A stretch of DNA of 6,190 nt from NCBI GenBank assembly GCA_030043495.1, contig JASHXO010000039.1, positions 1 to 6,190 on the forward strand, given 5' to 3'. The DNA is from Candidatus Rhabdochlamydia sp. (GTDB taxonomy: Bacteria > Chlamydiota > Chlamydiia > Chlamydiales > Rhabdochlamydiaceae). Under the pieces are notes generated by a model. That model did no database searches and was not told where the DNA came from. It worked only from the letters and a program-made list of their open reading frames with translations. How positions within the stretch are numbered: position 1 is the first letter of the stretch; the number at the start of each line of letters is the position of its first letter. Made by a program: the position numbers and the translations under genes. Shown here one piece after another: positions 1-5,932 of this stretch.

Positions 1-909
1 ACGCTCCATGATTCTTTTCGCGATATTTTCTCCGTAAAGCCCAAACTTATTTCGCGCATACTTCTGACTTCCTGCTTCATGCATAAATGCATCGGGCGTC
101 CCAAAATTTAGCTGCGGACATGAGATATTTTGGTTTGTGCGCCATTCTGCGATCGCACTGCCCAGTCCGCCAATCATTCCATGCTCTTCTACAACGGCTA
201 GGAGTTTAAAACGCAATACTGAAGCTATTAAGTATGCGGTATCCAGAGGTTTGATAGTATGACAACTTGTGACCTCAGCCGAAATCTCATGGGAAGATAA
301 AATCTCTGCGGCTTTGAGGATTTCTGGCATGATTGTTCCTGCGCCTAAAAGAGCGATATCCTTTCCCTCGCGCAAAATATTTATTTTTCCGATTTCCACT
401 GAAGGAGATTGTGGATAAATTTTGGGTTCGCCTTTTTTGCCAATACGCATGTAAACAGGGTGATTTTCTTGGATTGCCGCGCGCAATGCAGCCCGCATCT
501 CCGCAGAATCGCAAGGTGCTATGACACGCATCCCTGGCAGAGTGCGCAAAATAGCCATGTCTTCTAACGAATGATGTGTTGGGCCGAGTTCCGCATAAGA
601 AAGTCCCGAGCCTGTGCCTATAATGATCACGGGAGCATTGTGGTAGCAAACGTCAACGCGGATTTGCTCGAAGCAGCGGGTTGTCGTAAAGGGGGTAATC
701 GTATAGACCACAGGACGCAGACCGGACAAAGCCATTCCAGCGGCAACACCCATCATGTTGGCTTCAGCCACTCCGCAATTATAAAATCGATCTTTAGCTG
801 CAAGCTTGAATGGATCGAATAATCGGTTGCCAATATCACCTGACAGCAGAACAATACGCTGATCTTCACAGGCAAGGCTCGTCAATTCTTCAGCAAAGGC
901 ATTTCTCAT
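1..909 (-). CDS. Transketolase, C-terminal subunit (3' end beyond window)
   Basis: Translating the minus strand from the ATG at 909 gives 303 uninterrupted codons up to base 1, so the stop lies outside the window; split-transketolase C-terminal subunits are usually about 300-330 residues, so little is missing. The product begins MRNAFAEELTSLACEDQRIV. It shows the pyrimidine-binding domain of transketolase: GDIG at 24-27, GVAEAN at 46-51 with Glu49 in the place of the glutamate that activates thiamine diphosphate, and GPTHHSLED at 109-117. A C-terminal domain follows (LLGAGT, then VVEEHGMIGGLG). With the product of the upstream gene it would form one active transketolase, moving two-carbon ketol units between sugar phosphates in the cytoplasm. 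Its start overlaps the N-terminal subunit gene by 20 bp, which suggests translational coupling; the ribosome binding site (AAGAG) is weak. Family assignment is firm; the exact substrate is not known. Confidence 0.93.
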   Translation of the reverse strand, partial: MRNAFAEELTSLACEDQRIVLLSGDIGNRLFDPFKLAAKDRFYNCGVAEANMMGVAAGMALSGLRPVVYTITPFTTTRCFEQIRVDVCYHNAPVIIIGTGSGLSYAELGPTHHSLEDMAILRTLPGMRVIAPCDSAEMRAALRAAIQENHPVYMRIGKKGEPKIYPQSPSVEIGKINILREGKDIALLGAGTIMPEILKAAEILSSHEISAEVTSCHTIKPLDTAYLIASVLRFKLLAVVEEHGMIGGLGSAIAEWRTNQNISCPQLNFGTPDAFMHEAGSQKYARNKFGLYGENIAKRIMER

Positions 910-1717
910 TTTCTAACTCTTGTTTTGCTGCAAGCAATTGTTCTTCCGAGGGAATGCAATAATGCCAATGATTATCGTCCTCCATAAAAGACACTCCCTT
1001 CCCCTTGATGGTATGGGCAATGATGGCTGTCGGCTTGTGATTTTCTGCAGGAAAGTGTTTCAAAGTCTGAATGAGTGCAGAAATATTGTGGCCGTCGACT
1101 TCGCTGACATTCCATCCAAAAGCGCTCCATTTTTCATTCAAGGGATTGAGCGCCATCACCTCGCAGCTTCTTGCTGTAGCCTGCCATTTGTTAAAGTCGA
1201 TAATGACACACACATGATCGAGTTTTTGCGCAGATGCAAATAAAGCAGCTTCCCAAATAGAACCTTCGTTGCATTCCCCATCGCTGAGGATGGCATAAAC
1301 TTTGTAATTTTCTTGCTGTATGCGAGCGGAAAGCGCCATGCCCAGCGCTATCGGAAGGCCGTGTCCCAATGAACCTGTGGCAGCTTCAATGCCTGGTAAG
1401 CATTCAGGTGCCGGAGGATGCTCTGCAAATACGCTTCCGTCTTCCCCAAAAGTGTTCAGCCATTCTAATGGATAGAACCCTCTCATTGCCAAGACTTGGA
1501 ACAATGCAGGAGCAGCATGGCCTTTGCTGAGAATAAAACGATCGCGCTGCTTCGCATGGGGATAGGCAGGGTCGATTTGAAGAATGGCAAAATAAAGAGC
1601 AATTAAAATATCGGCGCAGGATAAACAAGATCCCAGATGTGGGATTTTGGCTCTATGGGAGGTTTCGATGATGCGTCCTCGTAATTGGCGCGCTAATATT
1701 TCCAATGTTTCAATCAT
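890..1717 (-). CDS. Transketolase, N-terminal subunit
   Basis: This 275-residue protein is the thiamine-diphosphate-binding half of a split transketolase and has the usual subunit length. Visible motifs are SKGH at 64-67, GSLGHG at 115-120, and the cofactor and metal motif starting SDGECNEG at 145-152 and closing with the Asn of DFNK at 174-177. Ser in place of the first Gly of the GDG motif is common in split forms. The protein should pair with the product of the overlapping downstream gene. Its ATG lies 12 bp after the stop of the upstream SDR gene, so it belongs to the same transcript; no strong Shine-Dalgarno is visible before it. A split transketolase in a polysaccharide locus could supply sedoheptulose 7-phosphate to the neighbouring SIS isomerase, or could be a specialised enzyme adding a two-carbon unit to a sugar. 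That choice is inference. Confidence 0.94.
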   Translation of the reverse strand: MIETLEILARQLRGRIIETSHRAKIPHLGSCLSCADILIALYFAILQIDPAYPHAKQRDRFILSKGHAAPALFQVLAMRGFYPLEWLNTFGEDGSVFAEHPPAPECLPGIEAATGSLGHGLPIALGMALSARIQQENYKVYAILSDGECNEGSIWEAALFASAQKLDHVCVIIDFNKWQATARSCEVMALNPLNEKWSAFGWNVSEVDGHNISALIQTLKHFPAENHKPTAIIAHTIKGKGVSFMEDDNHWHYCIPSEEQLLAAKQELENEKCLC

Positions 1718-1729
1718 AAGTCAGTTCAC

Positions 1730-2719
1730 TTATTTCTTGTGGATATAGTCGTAATTTTGGGATTTGAGAACATCGAAGTGCTGTTGGATCCAGCGAATAC
1801 AATCTTCTAAGCCTTGATCTATAGAAATCTTATCACTCCAACCTAGCTCGCGTCGAAGTTTGGAACTCTCGAGATGATAAGCGTTGTCTTTTCCAAGACG
1901 CTCCCCTACAATCTCTACATGATCTTCAAATCGAACATCTAATTTCTGACAAATACGTTCCACCAGCTCGCGAATCGAAATCACCTCATTTGTGGAAATA
2001 TGGTAAGCATGTCCATTAATGCCACTCAGCATAATACGCCAAGTCGCATCTGAAACATCTTTCATGTGGATGAAAGATCGCGTTGACGTTCCGCCTCCAT
2101 GCAATTGGATCTTTCGATTCAATAATATAAATAAAATCGTGCGAGGGATAATGCGATAAAGCTGCTGACCGGGGCCATAGACATTGGCGGCCCGTGTTGT
2201 TGTTACAGGAAATTGATAAGCGAGATGAAAAGCACGCAAACTCATATCTGCCGCTGCACGCGATACGGCATAAGGAGTGCTAGGATTAAAAGGATAATCT
2301 TCTTTCACAAAGCCAGTACAGCTTCCATAAACTTCCGGCGTCGAGATGTGCACATACCTTCGCAAAAAATCACATCGCCGCAGCGCATTATGAAACTCTA
2401 TCGTCGATACGGTGTTCGTCATGAACCAGTCTTTCGGATGATCCCAACTCTGAGCAACCATGCTCTGAGCGGCGAAATTAACAATATATTCAGGTTTGGC
2501 CTCATGAATCCATGCCATGATCTCGGCCAGATGGTGATTAAGGTCCCACTGGCGAAAAGTAAAATGGCAATCGCAATCTTGCCACCGGTATGGTAAAAAA
2601 GCGCTGCTCGGTTCTTCCGACCGACTAATTCCCATCACATTAGCATTTTGCGACAAAGCGTAGTCGACGAAACTTGCTCCGGAAAACGAGTTGCTACCGA
2701 TAACCAGCAATTTCTGCAT
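1730..2719 (-). CDS. NAD(P)-dependent sugar-nucleotide 4,6-dehydratase-like SDR
   Basis: This extended short-chain dehydrogenase is 329 residues from the chosen start. An ATG 21 bp upstream (2740) also exists but has no ribosome binding site, whereas the ATG at 2719 has GGAG six bases before it and gives a normal N-terminus, MQKLLVIGSNSFSG. The middle and C-terminal parts resemble GDP-mannose and dTDP-glucose 4,6-dehydratases: AAQSMV at 83-88, STPEVYGS at 126-133, ANVYGPGQ, RSFIHMKDV, and a closing LRRELGW segment. Arg33 after the second strand suggests NADP, as in GDP-mannose dehydratases. Two residues are odd. The nucleotide loop reads GSNSFSG, with Ser11 where the second Gly is expected, and the catalytic YxxxK reads Y150-A-V-S-R154. 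It overlaps the SIS gene by 26 bp and ends 12 bp before the transketolase gene. A nucleotide-sugar substrate is likely but unidentified. Confidence 0.85.
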   Translation of the reverse strand: MQKLLVIGSNSFSGASFVDYALSQNANVMGISRSEEPSSAFLPYRWQDCDCHFTFRQWDLNHHLAEIMAWIHEAKPEYIVNFAAQSMVAQSWDHPKDWFMTNTVSTIEFHNALRRCDFLRRYVHISTPEVYGSCTGFVKEDYPFNPSTPYAVSRAAADMSLRAFHLAYQFPVTTTRAANVYGPGQQLYRIIPRTILFILLNRKIQLHGGGTSTRSFIHMKDVSDATWRIMLSGINGHAYHISTNEVISIRELVERICQKLDVRFEDHVEIVGERLGKDNAYHLESSKLRRELGWSDKISIDQGLEDCIRWIQQHFDVLKSQNYDYIHKK

Positions 2720-3338
2720 AGGCAACTCCGTTCTGTGCATTTTGTCGCGGTTGATTTTGGCAAAGGTACTGCATGAGCATATGCCCTACGATGAGCTGTA
2801 TGTCCTCAGAAATTTGCATGTCATCGATGGGAGAATGGATAACTACATCGGCCAGAGCTTTGCAAACCCCGCCCGAAAAACCCAAGATGGCATAGGACCT
2901 TATTTCCATCTTCTTAGCTTGTTTTAACACAGCTTGAATGTTTGCGGAGTTGCCGCTCCCAGAAAATACGATTAACAGGTCTCCGGGCTGCCCTTGGACT
3001 GCTAATTGCTCGGCAAATATTTGCTCATAATTGATGTCATTGGCAAGACATGTAATGATTGCTGGATTCGCTGTGAGAGCTTGCACACGCATTCCTTTGC
3101 CGTCGTAGAGGCTATCAGGAGAATTGGCAATCCCATAGAGATAATCATTCGCCAAATGAATCGCATTTGCAGCACTTCCACCGTTGCCACAGAGAAAAAC
3201 TTGTCTGTTATTTGCCCAGCATTCGCGCAAGTCCAAGGCAAGCTGTGCCACATCTTCCCAGGTGTTTTGTTCAAGGACTGACTGTAAGCGCGTAGCATAA
3301 TTTTTACAAAATTTTTGCAGAATTTCAGCCTCTTTCAT
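2694..3338 (-). CDS. SIS-domain phosphosugar isomerase, GmhA-like
   Basis: The chosen start gives 214 residues, beginning MKEAEILQKFCKNYATRLQS. It is related to GmhA, which converts sedoheptulose 7-phosphate to glycero-manno-heptose 7-phosphate for LPS heptose. Counting from the chosen start, the sugar-phosphate loop is CGNGGSAANAIH (50-61) and the second phosphate site is SGSGNSAN (126-133). The E. coli GmhA zinc ligands His61, Glu65, Gln172 and His180 align here with His61, Asp65, Glu178 and His186, so two of four are changed but all can bind metal. A TTG seven codons upstream would also open the frame, but AGGAG seven bases before the ATG at 3338 fixes the start. The ATG overlaps the epimerase stop as ATGA, so translation is probably coupled. 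Isomerase of a heptulose phosphate fits the neighbouring transketolase; a different ketose phosphate is possible. Confidence 0.87.
   Translation of the reverse strand: MKEAEILQKFCKNYATRLQSVLEQNTWEDVAQLALDLRECWANNRQVFLCGNGGSAANAIHLANDYLYGIANSPDSLYDGKGMRVQALTANPAIITCLANDINYEQIFAEQLAVQGQPGDLLIVFSGSGNSANIQAVLKQAKKMEIRSYAILGFSGGVCKALADVVIHSPIDDMQISEDIQLIVGHMLMQYLCQNQPRQNAQNGVAYAEIAGYR
2726..2729 (-). promoter_or_regulatory. Ribosome binding site of the 4,6-dehydratase-like gene
   Basis: GGAG on the minus strand lies six bases before the ATG at 2719. No such site precedes the ATG at 2740, so the shorter start is preferred. The site is inside the 3' end of the SIS gene. Confidence 0.7.
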
Positions 3339-4303
3339 ACAGCTGCTCCTTTTAAGCAAGTTCGCTTACTTAATACTGTTTGCTGCATCCATTTTAGATT
3401 GTAAAAATGTTCTTCATCTTTACAGATTCCCGCTCGAAATTGGCTGATGATCTCTTGAATAGCATTTTCTACTATTTTTTTCGGCTTAAAGCCAGTTGCT
3501 AACAACTTGTCTGAATTCACTCTATAACATCTCGGATCGTTAGATTGAGTGACAACAATTTCCACAGGAACATATTTTGTGATAAGTCTTGCAATGTCAA
3601 GAATTGAGATATTTTCAAATCCAGCATTGAAAATGCCCATATGTTCGGGGTGGTCGATCAAATGCAAATAGACATCTGTAATATCATCGATGTGAATATT
3701 AGGCCTGGTTTGGGCGCCGCCAAAAACAGTGATCTTGCCTTTTGAAAGAGCCTGCATTACCAGCATATTGACTGCTACATCAAGGCGCATCCGAGGAGAA
3801 TATCCGCAAACAGTTCCGGGGCGCACAATTTGCACAATCATGTCGTTACTATAACTTAAGGCAACACGTTCAGCCACCATTTTTGTTTTGTTGTATTCCG
3901 AGATCGGCTCGAGTTCAAGATCTTCTGTGACTTGTTCTTCTTCTTTTACCCCATAAACGCTTCCAGAAGAAGCATAAATAAAACGCTCGACTCCAAGCCT
4001 CTTGGCCTTTTCTGCCAATTGCATTGTGGCAAGAGCACTTACTTCCCAAGTCAGCTTCGGGTCCAAATCACCACATGGATCATTAGCAATCGAAGCTAAA
4101 TGAATAATACAATCGACGCCATCTAAAGGGATATCCTTGATCTGGCGGACATCCCCTTTGATCAGTTGAAGCTTGGGGTGCTCTTCAAAAAAATTTCCAA
4201 ACCATTGCGTATCGTAAACAACGACCTCATAACCGCGCTTTAGCAGTTTAGGGACCAGAATATGCCCTTTGTATCCACAGCCTCCTGTAACCAAAATTCT
4301 CAT
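3335..4303 (-). CDS. NAD-dependent epimerase/dehydratase (extended SDR)
   Basis: This 322-residue protein has a complete extended SDR layout. The nucleotide-binding loop TGGCGYKG is at 6-13, and Asp31 ends the second strand and points to NAD rather than NADP. HLASIANDP is at 68-76, the catalytic serine region YASSGSVYG at 110-118, and the catalytic pair Tyr137 and Lys141 sits in YNKTK. Such enzymes epimerise, dehydrate or reduce nucleotide-linked sugars in the cytoplasm. The exact reaction cannot be read from the sequence, since the family covers many substrates. The start is the only one that keeps the SDR loop at the N-terminus; GTGGA just upstream is a modest ribosome binding site. It is the first gene after the foldback element and couples to the SIS gene through an ATGA overlap. 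Together with the second SDR it suggests a two-step modification of one activated sugar. Confidence 0.9.
   Translation of the reverse strand: MRILVTGGCGYKGHILVPKLLKRGYEVVVYDTQWFGNFFEEHPKLQLIKGDVRQIKDIPLDGVDCIIHLASIANDPCGDLDPKLTWEVSALATMQLAEKAKRLGVERFIYASSGSVYGVKEEEQVTEDLELEPISEYNKTKMVAERVALSYSNDMIVQIVRPGTVCGYSPRMRLDVAVNMLVMQALSKGKITVFGGAQTRPNIHIDDITDVYLHLIDHPEHMGIFNAGFENISILDIARLITKYVPVEIVVTQSNDPRCYRVNSDKLLATGFKPKKIVENAIQEIISQFRAGICKDEEHFYNLKWMQQTVLSKRTCLKGAAV
3346..3350 (-). promoter_or_regulatory. Ribosome binding site of the SIS isomerase gene
   Basis: The minus strand reads AGGAG seven bases before the ATG at 3338. This is the strongest Shine-Dalgarno in the window. It lies downstream of the alternative TTG start at 3359, so it decides in favour of the shorter protein. 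Confidence 0.85.
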
Positions 4304-4394
4304 AGATTTCCACTGTTGTATTTTTATTTTCAGTATAAAAGATATTCAACTTTTTAATCATTACAAGCAAGCTTCAACGAAATCCGTTCACACA
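4304..4394. other. Ancestral lhgO tail and lhgO-epimerase spacer
   Basis: On the minus strand, 4388-4397 continues the ancestral lhgO frame (AGT GTG TGA after the duplicated TCTAAG), giving Ser-Val-stop. These codons are now cut off from the gene by the element. The remaining 84 bp to the epimerase ATG are A/T-rich and contain only the weak promoter candidate listed separately. No terminator hairpin with a T-run is visible, which suggests that lhgO and the epimerase once shared one transcript. Confidence 0.7.
4321..4349 (-). promoter_or_regulatory. Possible promoter ahead of the epimerase gene
   Basis: The A/T-rich 84 bp between the ancestral end of lhgO and the epimerase ATG hold a weak sigma-70-like pair on the minus strand: TTGAAT (4344-4349), a 17-bp spacer and TAAAAA (4321-4326). 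Each box matches its consensus at four of six positions. A better -10, TATACT (4332-4337), is present but has no convincing -35. A promoter here would let the downstream operon escape polarity from the foldback element. This is a weak call in an A/T-rich stretch. Confidence 0.22.
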
Positions 4395-4402
4395 CTCTTA
4401 GA
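4395..4402. repeat. Target-site duplication, left copy
   Basis: CTCTTAGA directly abuts the left terminal inverted repeat and is identical to 4716-4723. Flanking bases differ (A before the left copy, C before the right; G after the left, A after the right), so the exact match is 8 bp. A shorter duplication such as TTA, with slightly longer terminal repeats, cannot be excluded because the repeat overlaps bases shared with the element ends. Confidence 0.75.
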
Positions 4403-4424
4403 GACGTTCTCTGAATTTGAATCA
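4403..4424 (+). repeat. Left terminal inverted repeat of the foldback element
   Basis: Twenty-two bases ending GTTCTCTGAATTTGAATCA. They match the reverse complement of 4694-4715 at all but the second and third positions. The 19 identical bases stand apart from the inner palindrome arms, which are separated from the terminal repeats by a diverged segment on each side. Confidence 0.8.
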
Positions 4425-4626
4425 CCCGCTTTTCGCGCCTTTTAAAATCATCCCGCAGGACCTAGTGCTCTGTAAACTTAATTTTTGCGGTTTCGGCTAC
4501 GTCAAAGCCCCGGGGTTAAACGATCGTAAAGCTAGCTGTATTGAATTAATACAGCGCGCTTTACGATCGCTTAACCGCGGGAGCTTTCACGTTAGCCCAA
4601 ACTGCAAAAATTAAGTTTACAGAGCA

Positions 4627-4643
4627 CTAGTTAAATTAACTAG
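4627..4643. repeat. Small perfect palindrome nested in the right arm
   Basis: CTAGTTAAATTAACTAG is a 17-bp perfect palindrome with 8-bp arms around a single central A. The left arm of the element has only one CTAG at the matching place (4462-4465), so the right arm carries 13 extra bases, TTAAATTAACTAG, that repeat CTAG. In a folded strand this would project as a small side hairpin. Confidence 0.8.
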
Positions 4644-4681
4644 GTCCTGCGGGATGATTTTAAAAGCGGCAAAAAAATGCA

Positions 4682-5923
4682 TCAAAAATCAAATGATTCA
4701 AATTCAGAGAACAGCCTCTTAGAAAAATGCTCACAAATGAATTTTGCAATCGAAAGACACGAAGTCGCTGCGGGAGATGGCGCATTCAGAACATGAAACG
4801 TATTATGCTTTTGCATAATCGCAAAATCGTCCAGCATTGTTCCATCTTTTTTTACTGCTTGTGCGCGGATACCGGTAAAGCTTTCAATGAAGTCATGCTC
4901 TTGTACTTGAGGAATTAAACGCTGCACTTGCTTGACGAATGCTTTTTTGCGTAAAGAGCGTTGGACCTCTTGCCATCCCACATCCCAGTAGCGCGCCACC
5001 ATTTTCCAAAAGCCTGGGTAGCATAGATATTGAAAGAAATCTTCCAAGTTGAATTGTGATTTTTTATATCCCTCGCGGGCTAAAGCAAGGACAGCGTTCG
5101 GCCCCGCAAGAACTCTTCCGTCAATCATGCGGCTCAAATGCACTCCGAGAAAAGGAAATTTAGGATCAGGCACTGGATAAATTAAACCTTTCACGAGATC
5201 TTTTTTTGACTCTACAAGTTCCCAGTATTCTCCCCTAAATGGAATGATTTGAAACGGAATTTGACCTTTGCCTAGAACGAGAGAAGCAATGCGATCCGAA
5301 AAAAGACCTCCACAGTTGATCAAATAAGTAGCTGTATGAGAAGTCCTTGGTGTTTCCACAATAACTCGATCTTTCTTCGCTCTTATGGCGATGACTTTTT
5401 GATCAAAAAAAATCTCGCCGCCCATTTTTTTAAAATGCAAGGAGAGCTTTTCGACCACATCTTGAAATCGGATCGAATAGCATTCGGGTACCCATAAGGC
5501 TTGAATTCCAGTCGCATGCGGCTCTATTTCCTTAAGCTCCTCTTTTGAAATGCGTTTCAAGTCTTGAATGCCGTTGATGTGACCTCTCTTTTCTAATTCG
5601 AGAAGAAAAGGGATTTCTTTCTCTTGCGCTGCAACGATGACTTTGCTTAATTTTTTAAGTTGAATCTCATTGTCTCGGCAAAATTCCAAAAGAGCATTTC
5701 TACCTTCTGTGCAATTTTTTGCCTTCAATGAACCAGGCTTATAATAGATTCCTGAGTGAATGACTCCACTGTTTCGGGCAGATTGGTGCATCCCGCTCAT
5801 TTTTTCTTTCTCTAGAACCGTCACTTGAAAACGAGGAAAAAGCTTCTTTAGTTGATAAGCAGTTGCAAGGCCAATAATGCCCGCTCCTATAATCAAAATG
5901 TCCGATGAGGTATCTCGCATCAT
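4682..5923 (-). CDS. lhgO: L-2-hydroxyglutarate oxidase, LhgO family, with transposon-derived tail
   Basis: This 413-residue protein belongs to the FAD-dependent DAO-type oxidoreductases and resembles L-2-hydroxyglutarate oxidase/dehydrogenase, which oxidises L-2-hydroxyglutarate to 2-oxoglutarate and passes electrons to oxygen or quinone. The FAD loop GAGIIG is at 13-18, with acidic Glu38 ending the second strand. The family signature SARNSGVIHSGIYYKPGSL is at 48-66, and FTGIRAQ followed by NAPSPAATSCLSIAKFI near the C-terminus is typical. The start is ATG 5923 (ATG 5920 is equally possible), with AAGAG upstream, nine bases after the preceding stop. Residues 403-413 (RLFSEFESFDF) are encoded by the end of a foldback element; the reconstructed ancestral protein would end SKSV at 404 residues. 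The catalytic core is intact, so activity is expected. Within a polysaccharide cluster the true substrate may be another 2-hydroxyacid; this is inference. Confidence 0.88.
   Translation of the reverse strand: MMRDTSSDILIIGAGIIGLATAYQLKKLFPRFQVTVLEKEKMSGMHQSARNSGVIHSGIYYKPGSLKAKNCTEGRNALLEFCRDNEIQLKKLSKVIVAAQEKEIPFLLELEKRGHINGIQDLKRISKEELKEIEPHATGIQALWVPECYSIRFQDVVEKLSLHFKKMGGEIFFDQKVIAIRAKKDRVIVETPRTSHTATYLINCGGLFSDRIASLVLGKGQIPFQIIPFRGEYWELVESKKDLVKGLIYPVPDPKFPFLGVHLSRMIDGRVLAGPNAVLALAREGYKKSQFNLEDFFQYLCYPGFWKMVARYWDVGWQEVQRSLRKKAFVKQVQRLIPQVQEHDFIESFTGIRAQAVKKDGTMLDDFAIMQKHNTFHVLNAPSPAATSCLSIAKFICEHFSKRLFSEFESFDF
4694..4715 (-). repeat. Right terminal inverted repeat of the foldback element
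   Basis: This is the inverted partner of 4403-4424. It is translated as part of lhgO, giving residues Leu404 to Ser410 and the last two bases' worth of the Arg403 codon context. It is unusual for a transposon end to be coding. Confidence 0.8.
4716..4723. repeat. Target-site duplication, right copy
   Basis: CTCTTAGA matches the left copy exactly. It lies within lhgO coding sequence, covering codons for Ser401, Lys402 and most of Arg403. Collapsing the two copies restores a continuous lhgO reading frame with its own stop. Confidence 0.75.
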
Positions 5924-5932
5924 TTAAGTCTC

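Larger units (their letters stand above)
4403..4715. mobile_element. MITE-like foldback element, 313 bp, non-coding
   Basis: The element is almost wholly an inverted repeat. Its ends are 22-bp terminal inverted repeats (4403-4424 and 4694-4715) that match at 20 of 22 positions, including 19 consecutive bases. The inner arms, 4439-4542 and 4548-4666, pair at about 97 of 104 positions, with two single-base bulges and one 13-base insertion in the right arm; the turn is GAATT (4543-4547). Between the inner arms and the terminal repeats the two sides have drifted, and the right side is 13 bases longer. An exact 8-bp direct repeat abuts both ends. There is no credible gene inside: the only open frame, 65 codons on the plus strand, simply runs through the palindrome. 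This fits a miniature element moved by a transposase encoded elsewhere. The source transposon family cannot be named from this copy. The end inside lhgO supplies that gene's last eleven codons and its stop. Confidence 0.85.

Noticed and set aside
287..649. A 120-codon open frame on the minus strand
   Set aside because: It lies in another frame of the transketolase C-terminal subunit, whose own frame shows clear motifs from 909 to 1.
2213..2596. A 127-codon open frame on the plus strand
   Set aside because: It is antisense to the SDR gene and its translation shows no domain; the minus-strand frame has complete SDR motifs.
3336..3359. Longer start (TTG at 3359) for the SIS isomerase
   Set aside because: The AGGAG ribosome binding site lies inside this extension and points to the ATG at 3338, which also makes an ATGA overlap with the upstream stop.
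4398..4400. A 3-bp TTA duplication of the kind some IS5-family elements make
   Set aside because: It is possible with slightly longer, gapped terminal repeats, but the exact 8-bp match with ungapped 22-bp repeats explains more; the boundary stays slightly uncertain.
4417..4614. A 65-codon open frame on the plus strand inside the foldback element
   Set aside because: It runs through the palindrome turn and both arms, has no ribosome binding site or recognisable domain, and is explained by the inverted repeat.
4403..4715. The palindrome as a rho-independent terminator of lhgO
   Set aside because: The stem is far longer than a terminator, no T-run follows the 3' side on either strand, and target duplications flank it.
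4395..4723. The palindrome as an attachment site, CRISPR array or origin
   Set aside because: There are no repeated spacers, iterons or DnaA-box clusters, no integrase gene is near, and the 8-bp duplication with inverted ends fits transposition better.
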